Assembly: GCA_044866695.1 (NCBI GenBank)
Contig: JBIOUF010000016.1
Span: 1-17,264, forward strand
DNA length: 17,264 bases
Direction of reading: 5' to 3'
Origin: JBIOUF01 sp044866695
Lineage (GTDB): Bacteria > Actinomycetota > Actinomycetes > Propionibacteriales > Nocardioidaceae
Shown: positions 1-6,495 of the stretch, piece after piece
Position numbering within the stretch: position 1 is the first letter of the stretch
How the letters are laid out: every line of letters begins with the position of its first letter
Made by a program: the position numbers and the translations under genes
The notes under the pieces: generated by a model
Told to the model about the DNA's origin: nothing
The model's database searches: none
What the model saw: only the letters and a program-made list of their open reading frames with translations

Positions 1-37
1 TGGTGGCACCGACCATCCACCGGAAAGGACCACCGCA

Positions 38-289
38 GTGCCTCTCTACATGGACGTCCACTCCCTCGGCGACGGCGTCACCATGGACGACGTCGCCAAG
101 GCCCACCAGGCCGACCTGGCCACCCAGGGCCGGTACGGGGTCAGCTACGAGCGCTACTGGGTCGACGAGAGCCGAGGCCAGATCTTCTGCCTGGTCGCGG
201 CTCCCGACGCCGACACCGCCCACACCGTCCACCGCGAGGCGCACGGCCTCGTCGCCGACGACATCTACCAGGTGCAAGAGGGGGCGTAG
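38..289 (+). CDS. DUF4242 (SCO4226-like) small protein
   Basis: This 83-residue protein has the compact pattern of the DUF4242 family: an N-terminal MDVH strand (residues 5-8), AHQADLATQ followed by GV (22-35), and a central strand ending in FCL (50-52). Family knowledge: the Streptomyces coelicolor member SCO4226 is a ferredoxin-like-fold nickel-binding protein, but many members are unstudied, so metal binding here is inference. No signal peptide or membrane segment is seen, so it should be cytosolic. The GTG start is chosen because GGAAAGG lies 9 nt upstream and the MDVH strand follows at once. It stands alone, converging on the marR gene that ends at 412. The family call is fairly sure and the function is not. 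Confidence 0.85.
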   Translation: MPLYMDVHSLGDGVTMDDVAKAHQADLATQGRYGVSYERYWVDESRGQIFCLVAAPDADTAHTVHREAHGLVADDIYQVQEGA

Positions 290-333
290 CGCCCAGCCGT
301 CGCGGCGGGTGGAGTCGCGCGCGTTGGTCTCGA

Positions 334-353
334 GAGGCGCCCGAGCTCGCCTC
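334..353. terminator. weak hairpin between convergent genes
   Basis: GAGGCG (334-339) pairs with CGCCTC (348-353) around an 8-nt loop, between the convergent DUF4242 and marR genes. The stem is only 6 bp and no T-run follows, so a role in termination is a guess from position. I see nothing else in the 122-nt gap. Confidence 0.2.
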
Positions 354-411
354 CTCGACCACCGAACAGCGGCTCGGCCCGCCGTGCGATGTGCCCCCGG
401 GTGTGTGCCTG

Positions 412-990
412 TCAGGCCCGCAGCGGCGCGGGCCGGTCGCCGGTCGCGCCGGCGCCGTACCTGACCGCCGCCGCCTCCGCCGCCGGGCAGCGGCCGTGCT
501 GCCTCTGACAGGCGTCCAGGTCGCACAGCCGGCAGGTCCACGCGCCCCCGTCCTTCCCCTCGACTACCGCGGAGAGGAACGCGGAGAGGACCGGACCGGC
601 CGCTTCGCGCTCGCTGTCGGACAGCCGGTCGACCAGCGTGACCAGCACACGTGCCCGGGCCTGGCGGACCCGACGCGCGGTCCGGCGCCCCTTCGCGGTC
701 AGGGCCAGCGCGCGTGAGCGACGGTCCGGCCCGGGACTCCGGGTCACCAGCCCGGCCGTGACCAGCCGGTCCACCAGGCGGACCGCACCGGAGTGGGTCA
801 GTCCGAGCACGTGGCCCAGCTCGTCGAGGGTCGGCCGGTCCAGGAACTGGTCGAGCGCGGAGAGGGCGGCCGCGCCGGACGACGACTGGCCCGCGGCGTC
901 ACTGGCCGCCGCGGAGACCGCGTCGGCGACCACCAGCGACAGCGCGCCGAGAAGGTTCGCGGTCCGGGCGGCCTCTGCGTCCGGTGACAC
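412..990 (-). CDS. MarR-family regulator with C-terminal four-cysteine cluster
   Basis: This 192-residue protein has a winged helix-turn-helix at roughly residues 46-105. The recognition region is LDELGHVLGLTHSGAVRLVD and the wing contains PDRRSRALALTAKG, the usual MarR signature. It is longer than a minimal MarR. The extra C-terminal tail carries Cys153, Cys156, Cys161 and Cys168 in a CX2CX4CX6C spacing, which could bind a metal or a cluster or act as a redox switch (inference). It starts with GTG, 12 nt after the DUF3224 stop on the same strand, with only a weak ribosome site, so it is probably co-transcribed and coupled with that gene. The dyad in the operon promoter is a candidate autoregulatory site. 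The ligand is unknown. The MarR call is secure. Confidence 0.88.
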   Translation of the reverse strand: MSPDAEAARTANLLGALSLVVADAVSAAASDAAGQSSSGAAALSALDQFLDRPTLDELGHVLGLTHSGAVRLVDRLVTAGLVTRSPGPDRRSRALALTAKGRRTARRVRQARARVLVTLVDRLSDSEREAAGPVLSAFLSAVVEGKDGGAWTCRLCDLDACQRQHGRCPAAEAAAVRYGAGATGDRPAPLRA

Positions 991-1002
991 CCGTGCAGTG
1001 TC

Positions 1003-1398
1003 TCAGGCGGACGCGTAGGTGATCGAAACCGGCATGTCCGGATAGTCGGACTGCGTCGACTCGCTGGTCGCCGAGCCCGACAGCCCGGTCAGCTCGCCGC
1101 CGGCGCCGACGACGCGCATCTCTCCACGCGCGGTCGTGCCGTCGTACGCGCCCTCCCCGAGCAGCACCAGGCCGCCCGTCCTCCCGTCCAGGCCGCCCCG
1201 AAGATGCAGGAGGGTCACGTAGGTGCTGGTGCCGTCCGGTGCGTAGTGCAGCAGCGAGTGCATGGTCCCGGGCCCCAGGGCGTCGGGCCCGGCGCCGAGG
1301 GTCACCTCGGCCCGCTTCACCGCGCCCCCGTCCGGGAGCTCCTCGACGGCCTCCTCGTCCCAGCTCTCGATGGGCAGCGTCGTGTCCAGAGTGTCCAT
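1003..1398 (-). CDS. DUF3224 domain protein
   Basis: This 131-residue protein matches the DUF3224 pattern: an N-terminal strand with IESWDEE (about residues 10-16), a charged strand VKRAEVT, a GPGTMHSLLHY stretch, and a C-terminal GLSGSATSES strand. Family knowledge: DUF3224 proteins are small beta-barrels with no established reaction, often beside regulators. No signal peptide is seen. An in-frame TAA just upstream (1408-1410 on the complement) limits the start to GTG 1401 or ATG 1398. I choose the ATG because the predicted transcription start falls on it, and a GAGGTG ribosome-like site would sit too close to act normally. It is the first gene of an operon with the downstream marR (12-nt gap). 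Confident on family, none on function. Confidence 0.87.
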   Translation of the reverse strand: MDTLDTTLPIESWDEEAVEELPDGGAVKRAEVTLGAGPDALGPGTMHSLLHYAPDGTSTYVTLLHLRGGLDGRTGGLVLLGEGAYDGTTARGEMRVVGAGGELTGLSGSATSESTQSDYPDMPVSITYASA

Positions 1399-1404
1399 CA
1401 CCTC

Positions 1405-1433
1405 TTTTTATGTGTGACGCACTCATATGTCAA
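1405..1433 (-). promoter_or_regulatory. Promoter of DUF3224-marR with internal dyad
   Basis: On the minus strand a perfect -35 box TTGACA (1433-1428) is followed by 17 bp and then TAAAAA (1410-1405), matching 4 of 6 bases of the -10 consensus. Seven bases beyond the -10 is the A of the DUF3224 ATG at 1398, so the transcript is predicted to be leaderless. The spacer contains an imperfect palindrome ATGTGTGACGCACTCAT (1410-1426) with arms matching at 6 of 8 positions. It is placed where a bound MarR dimer would block RNA polymerase. The boxes are seen directly. Leaderless start and autoregulation are inferences. Confidence 0.7.
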
Positions 1434-1579
1434 GAGCCGGCCGGACCGCCGCGGTGCGCAGCCACGCCGTCCGCGGCCGAGCCAGGCCGGGTGCGTAACT
1501 CCGTGCTCACCACCGATGTGGGGGGACGGCCTCCCGGCGCACTCTCGACGGCGTACCCACACCACCGAAGGAGTGACAC

Positions 1580-2116
1580 ATGTCCAGACCAACCCGCCTC
1601 GGCGTGGCCGCCATCGCCGCGCTGTCCGTCGCATCCGTGTCCGTCGCATCCGTGTCCGTCGCGGCCACCGCCGACGCCGTCCCAGCCCGGCACGCCGGCC
1701 CGGGCCATCACGGGCACGGCCATGTCGTGATGCGGATCACCGCCGTGACCGACCAGTTCGCCGTGATCGACGTGGGCGACCCCGGCCCGGCCGTCGGGCT
1801 GGGCGACCAGATCGTCAGCTCGGACCACCTGTCCCGCTCCGGCAGCCCGGCGGGTCGGGCCGGGACGGTCCTCACCGTCGTCGGCGTCGGCCCGGACGTC
1901 CTGACCACCCAGCTCGTCAGCACGCTGGCGCTGCCGGAAGGCCAGGTCGTGCTGCAGGGGATCGGCGACGGACCGACCGGCCCGCCCACGGAGCCGCTCA
2001 GCTTCACCCTCGCCGTGACCGGCGGCACCGGCAAGTACCGCGAGGCCGGCGGTGTGGCCCACATCCTGGACCTCCCGGGCGGACGCGAGGAGATCACCCT
2101 CGAGCTCGCGATGTGA
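1580..2116 (+). CDS. Secreted allene-oxide-cyclase-barrel-like protein
   Basis: This 178-residue protein starts with a clear signal peptide (basic MSRPTR, then an Ala/Val/Ser core) with likely cleavage after ADA at about residue 33. A short His-rich stretch (PGHHGHGH, residues 41-48) follows. The mature part is all-beta in character. It contains the glycine motif TGGTGKYREAGG near the C terminus, typical of the allene oxide cyclase/dirigent-like barrel fold. The bacterial members have no proven enzymatic role, so I assign the fold only. Start choice: AAGGAG lies 6 nt before the ATG. It is divergent from the DUF3224-marR operon and is followed by a strong hairpin. The signal peptide contains a 15-bp tandem DNA repeat. 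Confidence 0.8.
   Translation: MSRPTRLGVAAIAALSVASVSVASVSVAATADAVPARHAGPGHHGHGHVVMRITAVTDQFAVIDVGDPGPAVGLGDQIVSSDHLSRSGSPAGRAGTVLTVVGVGPDVLTTQLVSTLALPEGQVVLQGIGDGPTGPPTEPLSFTLAVTGGTGKYREAGGVAHILDLPGGREEITLELAM
1625..1662 (+). repeat. 15-bp tandem repeat inside the signal-peptide coding region
   Basis: The unit TCCGTCGCATCCGTG occurs at 1625-1639 and again identically at 1640-1654. A partial third copy, TCCGTCGC, lies at 1655-1662. It is in frame and encodes the repeated SVASV stretch of the hydrophobic core, so copy-number change would lengthen or shorten the signal peptide by five residues without a frameshift. Confidence 0.85.
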
Positions 2117-2136
2117 GCAGCCCGGGCGACCGGGGC

Positions 2137-2167
2137 GGCGGCACCCTGCCGAACGCGGGGTGCCGCC
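2137..2167. terminator. 10-bp GC hairpin between convergent genes
   Basis: GGCGGCACCC (2137-2146) pairs perfectly with GGGTGCCGCC (2158-2167) around an 11-nt loop. It lies just after the stop at 2116 and just before the stop of the convergent marR at 2191, so it could end transcripts from both sides. There is no T-run, which is common for actinobacterial terminators. Confidence 0.65.
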
Positions 2168-2190
2168 TCCCGGCGCCGAGAGCCGGGGGG

Positions 2191-2646
2191 CTACCGCGGC
2201 GGTGCCGCGATCCGGTCCAGCAGGCGCGCGAGTGTCTCCAGCTCGGCCTCGGAGAGGTCGCCGGCGACGTGCCGCTCGACCAAGCCGAGGTAGCCGGGTG
2301 CCGCGGCCCGGAACGCGGCCCGGCCCGCGCGGGTGAGCGCCGCGTACGCCGAGCGTCCGTCGTCCGGGTTCGCCTCGCGGGTGACCAGCCCGGCACCGGC
2401 CATCTCGTCGACGACCCTGCTGACCCGGCTCCGGCTGAGCACCACCCGACCGCCGAGCTCGCTCATGGTGAGCCGCCCCCTCGGCGCGGCCGAGAGCTCG
2501 AGCAGGACGTCGTACCAGGCCAGGGAGAGCCCGTGCGCCTCTCGGAGGCGCGCGTCGAACAGGGGCACCAGCCGCGCGTGGGTGCGCAGCAGCCCTCCCC
2601 ACGCATCGGCCGCCAGGTGTCGCCGCGAAGCTCTCACACAAGACAC
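2191..2646 (-). CDS. MarR-family regulator, divergent from azoreductase
   Basis: This protein of about 151 residues has the MarR layout: an N-terminal dimerisation helix, LSLAWYDVLLELSAAPRG, a recognition helix region MSELGGRVVLSRSRVSRVVDEM, and a wing containing NPDDGRSAYAALTRAG. The C-terminal helices contain DLSEAELETLARLLDRI. The frame stays open further upstream, but that would run through the operator. GTG at 2646 is the best start, and GTG at 2637 is an alternative that would drop a Cys at position 3. No good ribosome site precedes either. It is divergent from the azoreductase-like gene at 2720 with a large inverted repeat between them, so it very likely represses that gene and itself. 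A quinone, diamide or aromatic ligand is only a guess by analogy with other MarR-azoreductase pairs. Confidence 0.86.
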   Translation of the reverse strand: MSCVRASRRHLAADAWGGLLRTHARLVPLFDARLREAHGLSLAWYDVLLELSAAPRGRLTMSELGGRVVLSRSRVSRVVDEMAGAGLVTREANPDDGRSAYAALTRAGRAAFRAAAPGYLGLVERHVAGDLSEAELETLARLLDRIAAPPR

Positions 2647-2653
2647 AGTACCC

Positions 2654-2702
2654 GTTGCGTGCGGGCGCACATATATGTATGGTATGTGCGTCCGCACGCA
2701 AC
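2654..2702. promoter_or_regulatory. 49-bp inverted-repeat operator in marR-azoreductase divergent promoter
   Basis: Left arm GTTGCGTGCGGGCGCACATA (2654-2673) and the reverse complement of the right arm (2683-2702) agree at 19 of 20 positions, with a 9-nt AT-rich spacer. Each arm also holds its own dyad GTGCGnnCGCAC (2659-2670 and 2686-2697), centred 27 bp apart. Plus-strand TTGCGT (2655-2660), 17 bp, then TATGGT (2678-2683) is a plausible promoter for the azoreductase gene. The mirror TTGCGT on the minus strand (2701-2696) could serve marR. The repeat is directly visible; MarR binding is inferred. Confidence 0.8.
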
Positions 2703-2719
2703 TACTCGGGAGGCGCTCG

Positions 2720-3382
2720 ATGACCACCCTGCTGCACATCTCCGCATCGCCCCGGGGCGAGGACTCCGAGTCGTCGGCGCTGGCCGGCGCGTTCCTCGAG
2801 GGGCTCACCTCCGTCCGCCCCACCGTCACCGTGGAGCACTGGGACCTGTGGGACGGCACCCTGCCGGCGTTCGGCCCGCCCTTCGCACGCGCGAAGATGT
2901 CGGTCTTCGCGGGGCTCGAGCCCGCCGGCGCCGAGGGTGCGGCCTGGGCGGCGGTGCGCCAGACCTTCGAGCGGTTCGACGCCGCCGACGAGTACCTGCT
3001 CTCCGTGCCGATGTGGAACGCCGGCGTGCCCTACATCCTCAAGCAGCTGATCGACGTCATCAGCCAGCCCGGCCTGGTGTTCGGCTTCGACCCCGAGGCC
3101 GGCTACACCGGCCTGCTCACGGGCAAGCGTGCCGTCGTCGCGTACACGAGCGCCGTCTACGGTGTCGGCCGGCCGCCGTCGTTCGGCGCCGACTTCGCCT
3201 CGACGTACCTGGAGGACTGGCTGCGCTGGGCCGGGATCACCGACATCACCTCCATCGAGCACCGTCCGAACCTCGCCGTCGCGGATGCCGCGCGGCGCAG
3301 GGTCGACGCACACCGACGAGCCGCCGCTGCAGGCCGCAGGTACGGCGCCCGCCCCGGCCTCCCGCAGTCCGCTGCGGGCTGA
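2720..3382 (+). CDS. azoR: FMN-dependent NAD(P)H azoreductase-type flavoprotein
   Basis: This 220-residue protein of the flavodoxin-2/AzoR (formerly AcpD) family is expected to be a cytosolic FMN enzyme that reduces azo dyes or quinones with NAD(P)H. The N-terminal strand and phosphate-binding loop read LLHISASPRGEDSES (residues 4-18). The flavin-contacting PMWNAGVPYILKQLID segment is at 97-112, followed by QPGLVFGF (116-123) and TGKRAVVAYTSAVYG (134-148). The length fits the family. ATG 2720 is chosen because GGGAGG lies 6 nt upstream and the first beta strand follows directly. It is divergent from a MarR gene and controlled by the inverted repeat at 2654-2702. The true substrate cannot be told from sequence; family members also act as quinone reductases. 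The symbol is by family likeness only. Confidence 0.88.
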   Translation: MTTLLHISASPRGEDSESSALAGAFLEGLTSVRPTVTVEHWDLWDGTLPAFGPPFARAKMSVFAGLEPAGAEGAAWAAVRQTFERFDAADEYLLSVPMWNAGVPYILKQLIDVISQPGLVFGFDPEAGYTGLLTGKRAVVAYTSAVYGVGRPPSFGADFASTYLEDWLRWAGITDITSIEHRPNLAVADAARRRVDAHRRAAAAGRRYGARPGLPQSAAG

Positions 3383-3414
3383 CCCAGGGCGCGCACCCAC
3401 CGGACCCCGCGTCT

Positions 3415-4743
3415 CTAGCGCTCCTCGCGGCCGCCCGTCGACGGGGTGTCCGCGTCCCGGAGCGCTCGCTCGTGGCGCAGGGCCGGGCGGTAGTGCAGGG
3501 CGCCCACGACGCTGACCGCGCCGGCGGCGACCATCGCGACCTGGGTGGAGGCCTGGGTGGCCAGCAGCCCGAGCAGCGGCGCGGCGACGCTGAAGGCGGC
3601 GAAGCTGGTCATCGAGTTCATCGACAGCACCGTGGCACGGTTGCCCGACGTCGCCTCGCGATGCAGCAGCGCAGCGTGCATCGGACCACAGGCCCCGTGC
3701 AGCGAGTAGGTGACGAGGTAGGCCACGACCAGCGCGACCGGCCCGCCGACCAGGCCCATGGCGACCGCGCCGAGGCTGTTGGCGACCCTGGCGACGATCG
3801 CGGTCCGGGCCACGCCGAGACGGCGGGCGACCAGGCCGGCCAGGACGGAGCCGAGGGAGAAGACCGCCCATCCCGCGGCGGCCACGGGCCCCATCCAGGC
3901 CCCGGCGCGCTCCTCGCCCCCCAGCAGCTCGGCCAGCCGGATCGGCTGGAACTGCTCGAAGACCACCATGGCGACCGCCCAGGAGACCTCCACGAGCACC
4001 AGGCCCCGCAGGATCCGGTTGGTGCGCAGCAGCCCGACCCCGTCGCGCACCACCCTCGGCGCCAGGCGGGCCGAGTCCAGGGCCCGGCCGAGGCGCCGGC
4101 TCGCCGACGGCTCGACCGGCTCCTTCATCAGCACCAGGACGGCGGCCAGGTGGACCACGCCGAGCACCGCGAACATCGCCATCGGCAGCGTGAGCGCGGA
4201 CTGCGAGCCGAGGGGGTGCCAGGCGACCAGCCCGCCGGAGGCCAGGGCGCCCGCGGCGATGGCGGCGCCGAGGACGGCGCCCTGCGTGGCGAGGGCGCCG
4301 TCGACGTCGGCCCCCGGGTCGCGCCGGTGGACCGTGTCGACGTACCACGCCTCGAGCGGGCCGGAGTCCAGCGCGCGGAACACCCCGGTCAGGCCCGCGG
4401 CCACGGCGAACGCCCAGAACGAGTGCGCGCCGAGGTACACGCCGGCCGCGACCACGGCGACGACCGCGGCGGCCACGTAGACCGGGCGACGACCGAAGAC
4501 GTCGGCGAAACCGCTGGTCGGCAGCTCGAGCAGGAAGGTCACGATGCCGCCGACCGCCGACACGGTGAGCGCCTGGGCGATGCTCTGCCCCCGGTCGAGC
4601 TGGAACAGGACGGACACCGAGACGACCAGCCCGACCGGGAACCAGCGGGTGAAGGTCAAGGTGAGGAAGACCCGTCGCGCCGCCGCCGGGGACAGCGGGC
4701 CGGTCCCGCCGCGCGCGGTGGCCGGCACGCTCCGCGCGCTCAC
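3415..4743 (-). CDS. MFS transporter (drug-efflux-like)
   Basis: This membrane protein of about 442 residues has roughly twelve hydrophobic segments in two halves separated by a basic central loop (ASRRLGRALDSARLAPRVVRDG). The MFS motif A between helices 2 and 3 is visible as GFADVFGRRP (residues 78-87). It resembles drug or toxin exporters of the MFS-1 type with ELPTSG before motif A; the substrate is unknown. The GTG start overlaps the arsR stop by 4 bp (GTGA), which indicates translational coupling. The open frame extends further upstream, but that part lies within arsR in another frame. The C terminus converges on the azoreductase gene with a 32-nt gap and no clear terminator. Export of a compound sensed by the partner regulator is inferred. 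Confidence 0.88.
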   Translation of the reverse strand: MSARSVPATARGGTGPLSPAAARRVFLTLTFTRWFPVGLVVSVSVLFQLDRGQSIAQALTVSAVGGIVTFLLELPTSGFADVFGRRPVYVAAAVVAVVAAGVYLGAHSFWAFAVAAGLTGVFRALDSGPLEAWYVDTVHRRDPGADVDGALATQGAVLGAAIAAGALASGGLVAWHPLGSQSALTLPMAMFAVLGVVHLAAVLVLMKEPVEPSASRRLGRALDSARLAPRVVRDGVGLLRTNRILRGLVLVEVSWAVAMVVFEQFQPIRLAELLGGEERAGAWMGPVAAAGWAVFSLGSVLAGLVARRLGVARTAIVARVANSLGAVAMGLVGGPVALVVAYLVTYSLHGACGPMHAALLHREATSGNRATVLSMNSMTSFAAFSVAAPLLGLLATQASTQVAMVAAGAVSVVGALHYRPALRHERALRDADTPSTGGREER

Positions 4744-5312
4744 CGGTCGGCCCGCTCGCCGAGGTCGCGTGGGTACGCCGCGGCGTACACGGCCACCCGC
4801 AGCGCGCCGGGGTCGCCGGCCCCCGCCTCGCGGTACCGGGCGAGGACGGCCTCGACCTCCTCCCGGAGAGCGGCCAGCTGCTCGGCGGTCACCAGCACGC
4901 TGTCGTCGTCGAGGCCGCAGGCGTCCCGCCACCGCGCCGGCCAGGTCTCCTCGACGTCGAGCCATCGCTGGGAGCACTCGACGAGCTGGGACAGGTAGTG
5001 CCGGGTCAGCCAGCCCAGGGCAGCGGTGGCCTCCTGGTCCCCCGCGAAGTCGCTGGGGTTCCAGGCGTGGCTGCGACCGGCCGCGCGCCACAGGCGCCGC
5101 TTGCCCTCGCCGTCGCCGGTGTCGACCACCAGGCCCACCGACTCCAGCTTGCGCAGGTGGTAGCTGGTCACCCCGGTGTTGGTGTCGAGCAGGGCGGCGA
5201 GCTGGGTCGCGGTCGCCGCACCTCCCCGCCGCAGGCTAGTCAGCAGTCGCGAGCGCACGGGGTGGGCCAGCACCTTCACCGCGGTCGCGTCCAATCGCGT
5301 CGGGTCGTCCAT
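4740..5312 (-). CDS. ArsR-type winged-helix regulator
   Basis: This 190-residue protein has an N-terminal winged helix at residues ~8-80. It includes LAHPVRSRLLTSLRRGG, the helix-turn-helix region ATQLAALLDTNTGVTSYHLRKLES and a wing with GDGEGKRRLW. The longer C-terminal helical half includes tryptophan-rich segments (CSQRWLDVEETWPARWRD). It belongs to the HTH_20-type ArsR-like group often paired with MFS exporters, and no metal-binding cysteine pair is seen in the winged helix. ATG 5312 starts the conserved DNA-binding domain. No Shine-Dalgarno precedes it, and a TACTGT box 7 nt upstream suggests a leaderless message. It is followed by the MFS gene with a 4-bp overlap and is divergent from a secreted propeller gene. 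Confidence 0.86.
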   Translation of the reverse strand: MDDPTRLDATAVKVLAHPVRSRLLTSLRRGGAATATQLAALLDTNTGVTSYHLRKLESVGLVVDTGDGEGKRRLWRAAGRSHAWNPSDFAGDQEATAALGWLTRHYLSQLVECSQRWLDVEETWPARWRDACGLDDDSVLVTAEQLAALREEVEAVLARYREAGAGDPGALRVAVYAAAYPRDLGERADR

Positions 5313-5315
5313 GCG

Positions 5316-5358
5316 TGCACAGTACCTGTGCATAGAAGATGTGCACAAGTACTGTGCA
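5316..5358. promoter_or_regulatory. Twin TGCACA-TGTGCA dyads between arsR and propeller gene
   Basis: Site 1 (5316-5332) is TGCACAG-TAC-CTGTGCA with perfect 7-bp arms. Site 2 (5342-5358) is TGCACA-AGTAC-TGTGCA with 6-bp arms. Their centres are 26 bp apart. Site 1 covers a minus-strand TACTGT box (5324-5319) whose distance predicts transcription starting at the arsR ATG. TTGTGC in site 2, 18 bp further up, is a weak -35. Both look like operators for the adjacent ArsR protein, which may also control the divergent gene at 5441. The dyads are seen directly; the regulator assignment is inferred. Confidence 0.75.
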
Positions 5359-5440
5359 ACACCCGCCGCAGCCGGGTGAACCGTCCGGCCGCCGCGCCCG
5401 TACGCCAGGCGAGGGATGCCTGCTGGAGAACGGAGTGGTC

Positions 5441-6433
5441 GTGAACCGGTGCCGGATCGTGCTTCTCGTCCTCGTGACGGCCCTGTCGGCGGTCCTGACG
5501 GCCGGCGTGTCGGCCGGTACGGCGTCCGCGCTCGCCGCGCCCCCCGTCGCGCGCCCCGCACCCGCCGGCTACGACCTCCCGGCGCCGGGCGTGCTGCTGG
5601 AGGGCATCGGCGCCGCCCACGAGGACGGCCACCACCGGGTGTTCTACGTCAGCGGGGTCAACGACGGCGGCGACGTCTACCGCGGCCGGGTCGGCGAGGA
5701 ATCGCTTCAGCGGTGGTACGACGGCACCGGCAGCACCGGCCGCGGAGTCGACGTGGACCCCTGGGGCCGGGTGTTCGTCGCCGGCGGTCCGACCGGGACG
5801 GTCCGCGTCTTCGACCGTCGCGGCGGCCTGCTGGCCACGCTGGCCACCGGCGCCGCCGGCTCGTACCTCAACGACCTGTGGGTCGCCCCGGACGGGTCGG
5901 TCTACGTCACCGACTCCAGCCTGCCGGTCCTCTGGAGGGTCACCGGACACCGGTCCGGCTGGCGGATCACCGCCTGGCTCGACGTCAGCGCGACGATCCC
6001 CTACACCCCCGACCCGGCCGACTTCGACCTCGGCGGGATCGTCGCCACCGGCGACGGCGGCTACCTGCTGACCAGCCAGGGCAGCACCGGGCGGCTGTGG
6101 CGCATCGACCTGGCCACGAGGCAGGTCACCAAGGTGGACCTGCGCGGCGCGGCGGTCCCGAACGCCGACGGGATCGTGCTGCACGGCCGGAACCTGTGGG
6201 TGGTGCAGAACTTCCTGCGCCAGGTGTCCCGGTTCCGCCTGGACCACGGCTGGGCCGCGGCACGGCTGCGGCGGGTCCAGGCCACCCCGGCCGACAGGAC
6301 CCTGACCACCGCCAAGCTCCTCGGTGGCCGGCTGCTCGCGGTCGACAGCCAGTTCGGCTTCCCGCCGGCCGGCGCGCCCGCCGAGGACCGGGTGCTCTCG
6401 CTGTCGCCCTGGGCGGGCGTCCGACCGGGCTGA
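5441..6433 (+). CDS. Secreted NHL/SMP-30-like beta-propeller protein
   Basis: This 330-residue protein has a signal peptide (VNRCRIVLLVLVTALSAVL..., likely cut after ASA at about residue 30). The body is made of repeated strands: GRVFVAGGPTGTVRVFD, YLNDLWVAPDGSVYVTDS, GIVATGDGGYLLTSQGSTGRLWRID and NADGIVLHGRNLWVVQNFLRQVSRF. This is the six-bladed SMP-30/NHL type propeller. In actinomycetes similar proteins are often mislabelled superoxide dismutase; I see no support for that activity. The substrate is unknown. GTG 5441 is chosen because GGAG lies 5 nt upstream and a canonical signal peptide starts there, although the frame is open from further up. It is divergent from arsR and may share its operators. 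Confidence 0.8.
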   Translation: MNRCRIVLLVLVTALSAVLTAGVSAGTASALAAPPVARPAPAGYDLPAPGVLLEGIGAAHEDGHHRVFYVSGVNDGGDVYRGRVGEESLQRWYDGTGSTGRGVDVDPWGRVFVAGGPTGTVRVFDRRGGLLATLATGAAGSYLNDLWVAPDGSVYVTDSSLPVLWRVTGHRSGWRITAWLDVSATIPYTPDPADFDLGGIVATGDGGYLLTSQGSTGRLWRIDLATRQVTKVDLRGAAVPNADGIVLHGRNLWVVQNFLRQVSRFRLDHGWAAARLRRVQATPADRTLTTAKLLGGRLLAVDSQFGFPPAGAPAEDRVLSLSPWAGVRPG

Positions 6434-6452
6434 CCGATCGGGTCGAGTGGCC

Positions 6453-6479
6453 GGCGGGCGCCCTGGGCGGGCGCCCGCC
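6453..6479. terminator. 11-bp GC hairpin between convergent genes
   Basis: GGCGGGCGCCC (6453-6463) pairs perfectly with GGGCGCCCGCC (6469-6479) around a 5-nt loop. It sits between the stop of the propeller gene at 6433 and the stop of the convergent aminopeptidase at 6496, and is likely a bidirectional terminator. Confidence 0.7.
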
Positions 6480-6495
6480 GCCCGTTGCTCACGCC

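Noticed and set aside
1204..4998. A 1264-codon open frame on the plus strand
   Set aside because: It runs across and antisense to several well-supported genes and translates to Arg/Pro/Gly-rich sequence. It is a high-GC shadow frame.
5441..6433. Superoxide dismutase label often attached to this propeller family
   Set aside because: No metal-binding SOD motif is visible. The strands fit an SMP-30/NHL-type propeller only.
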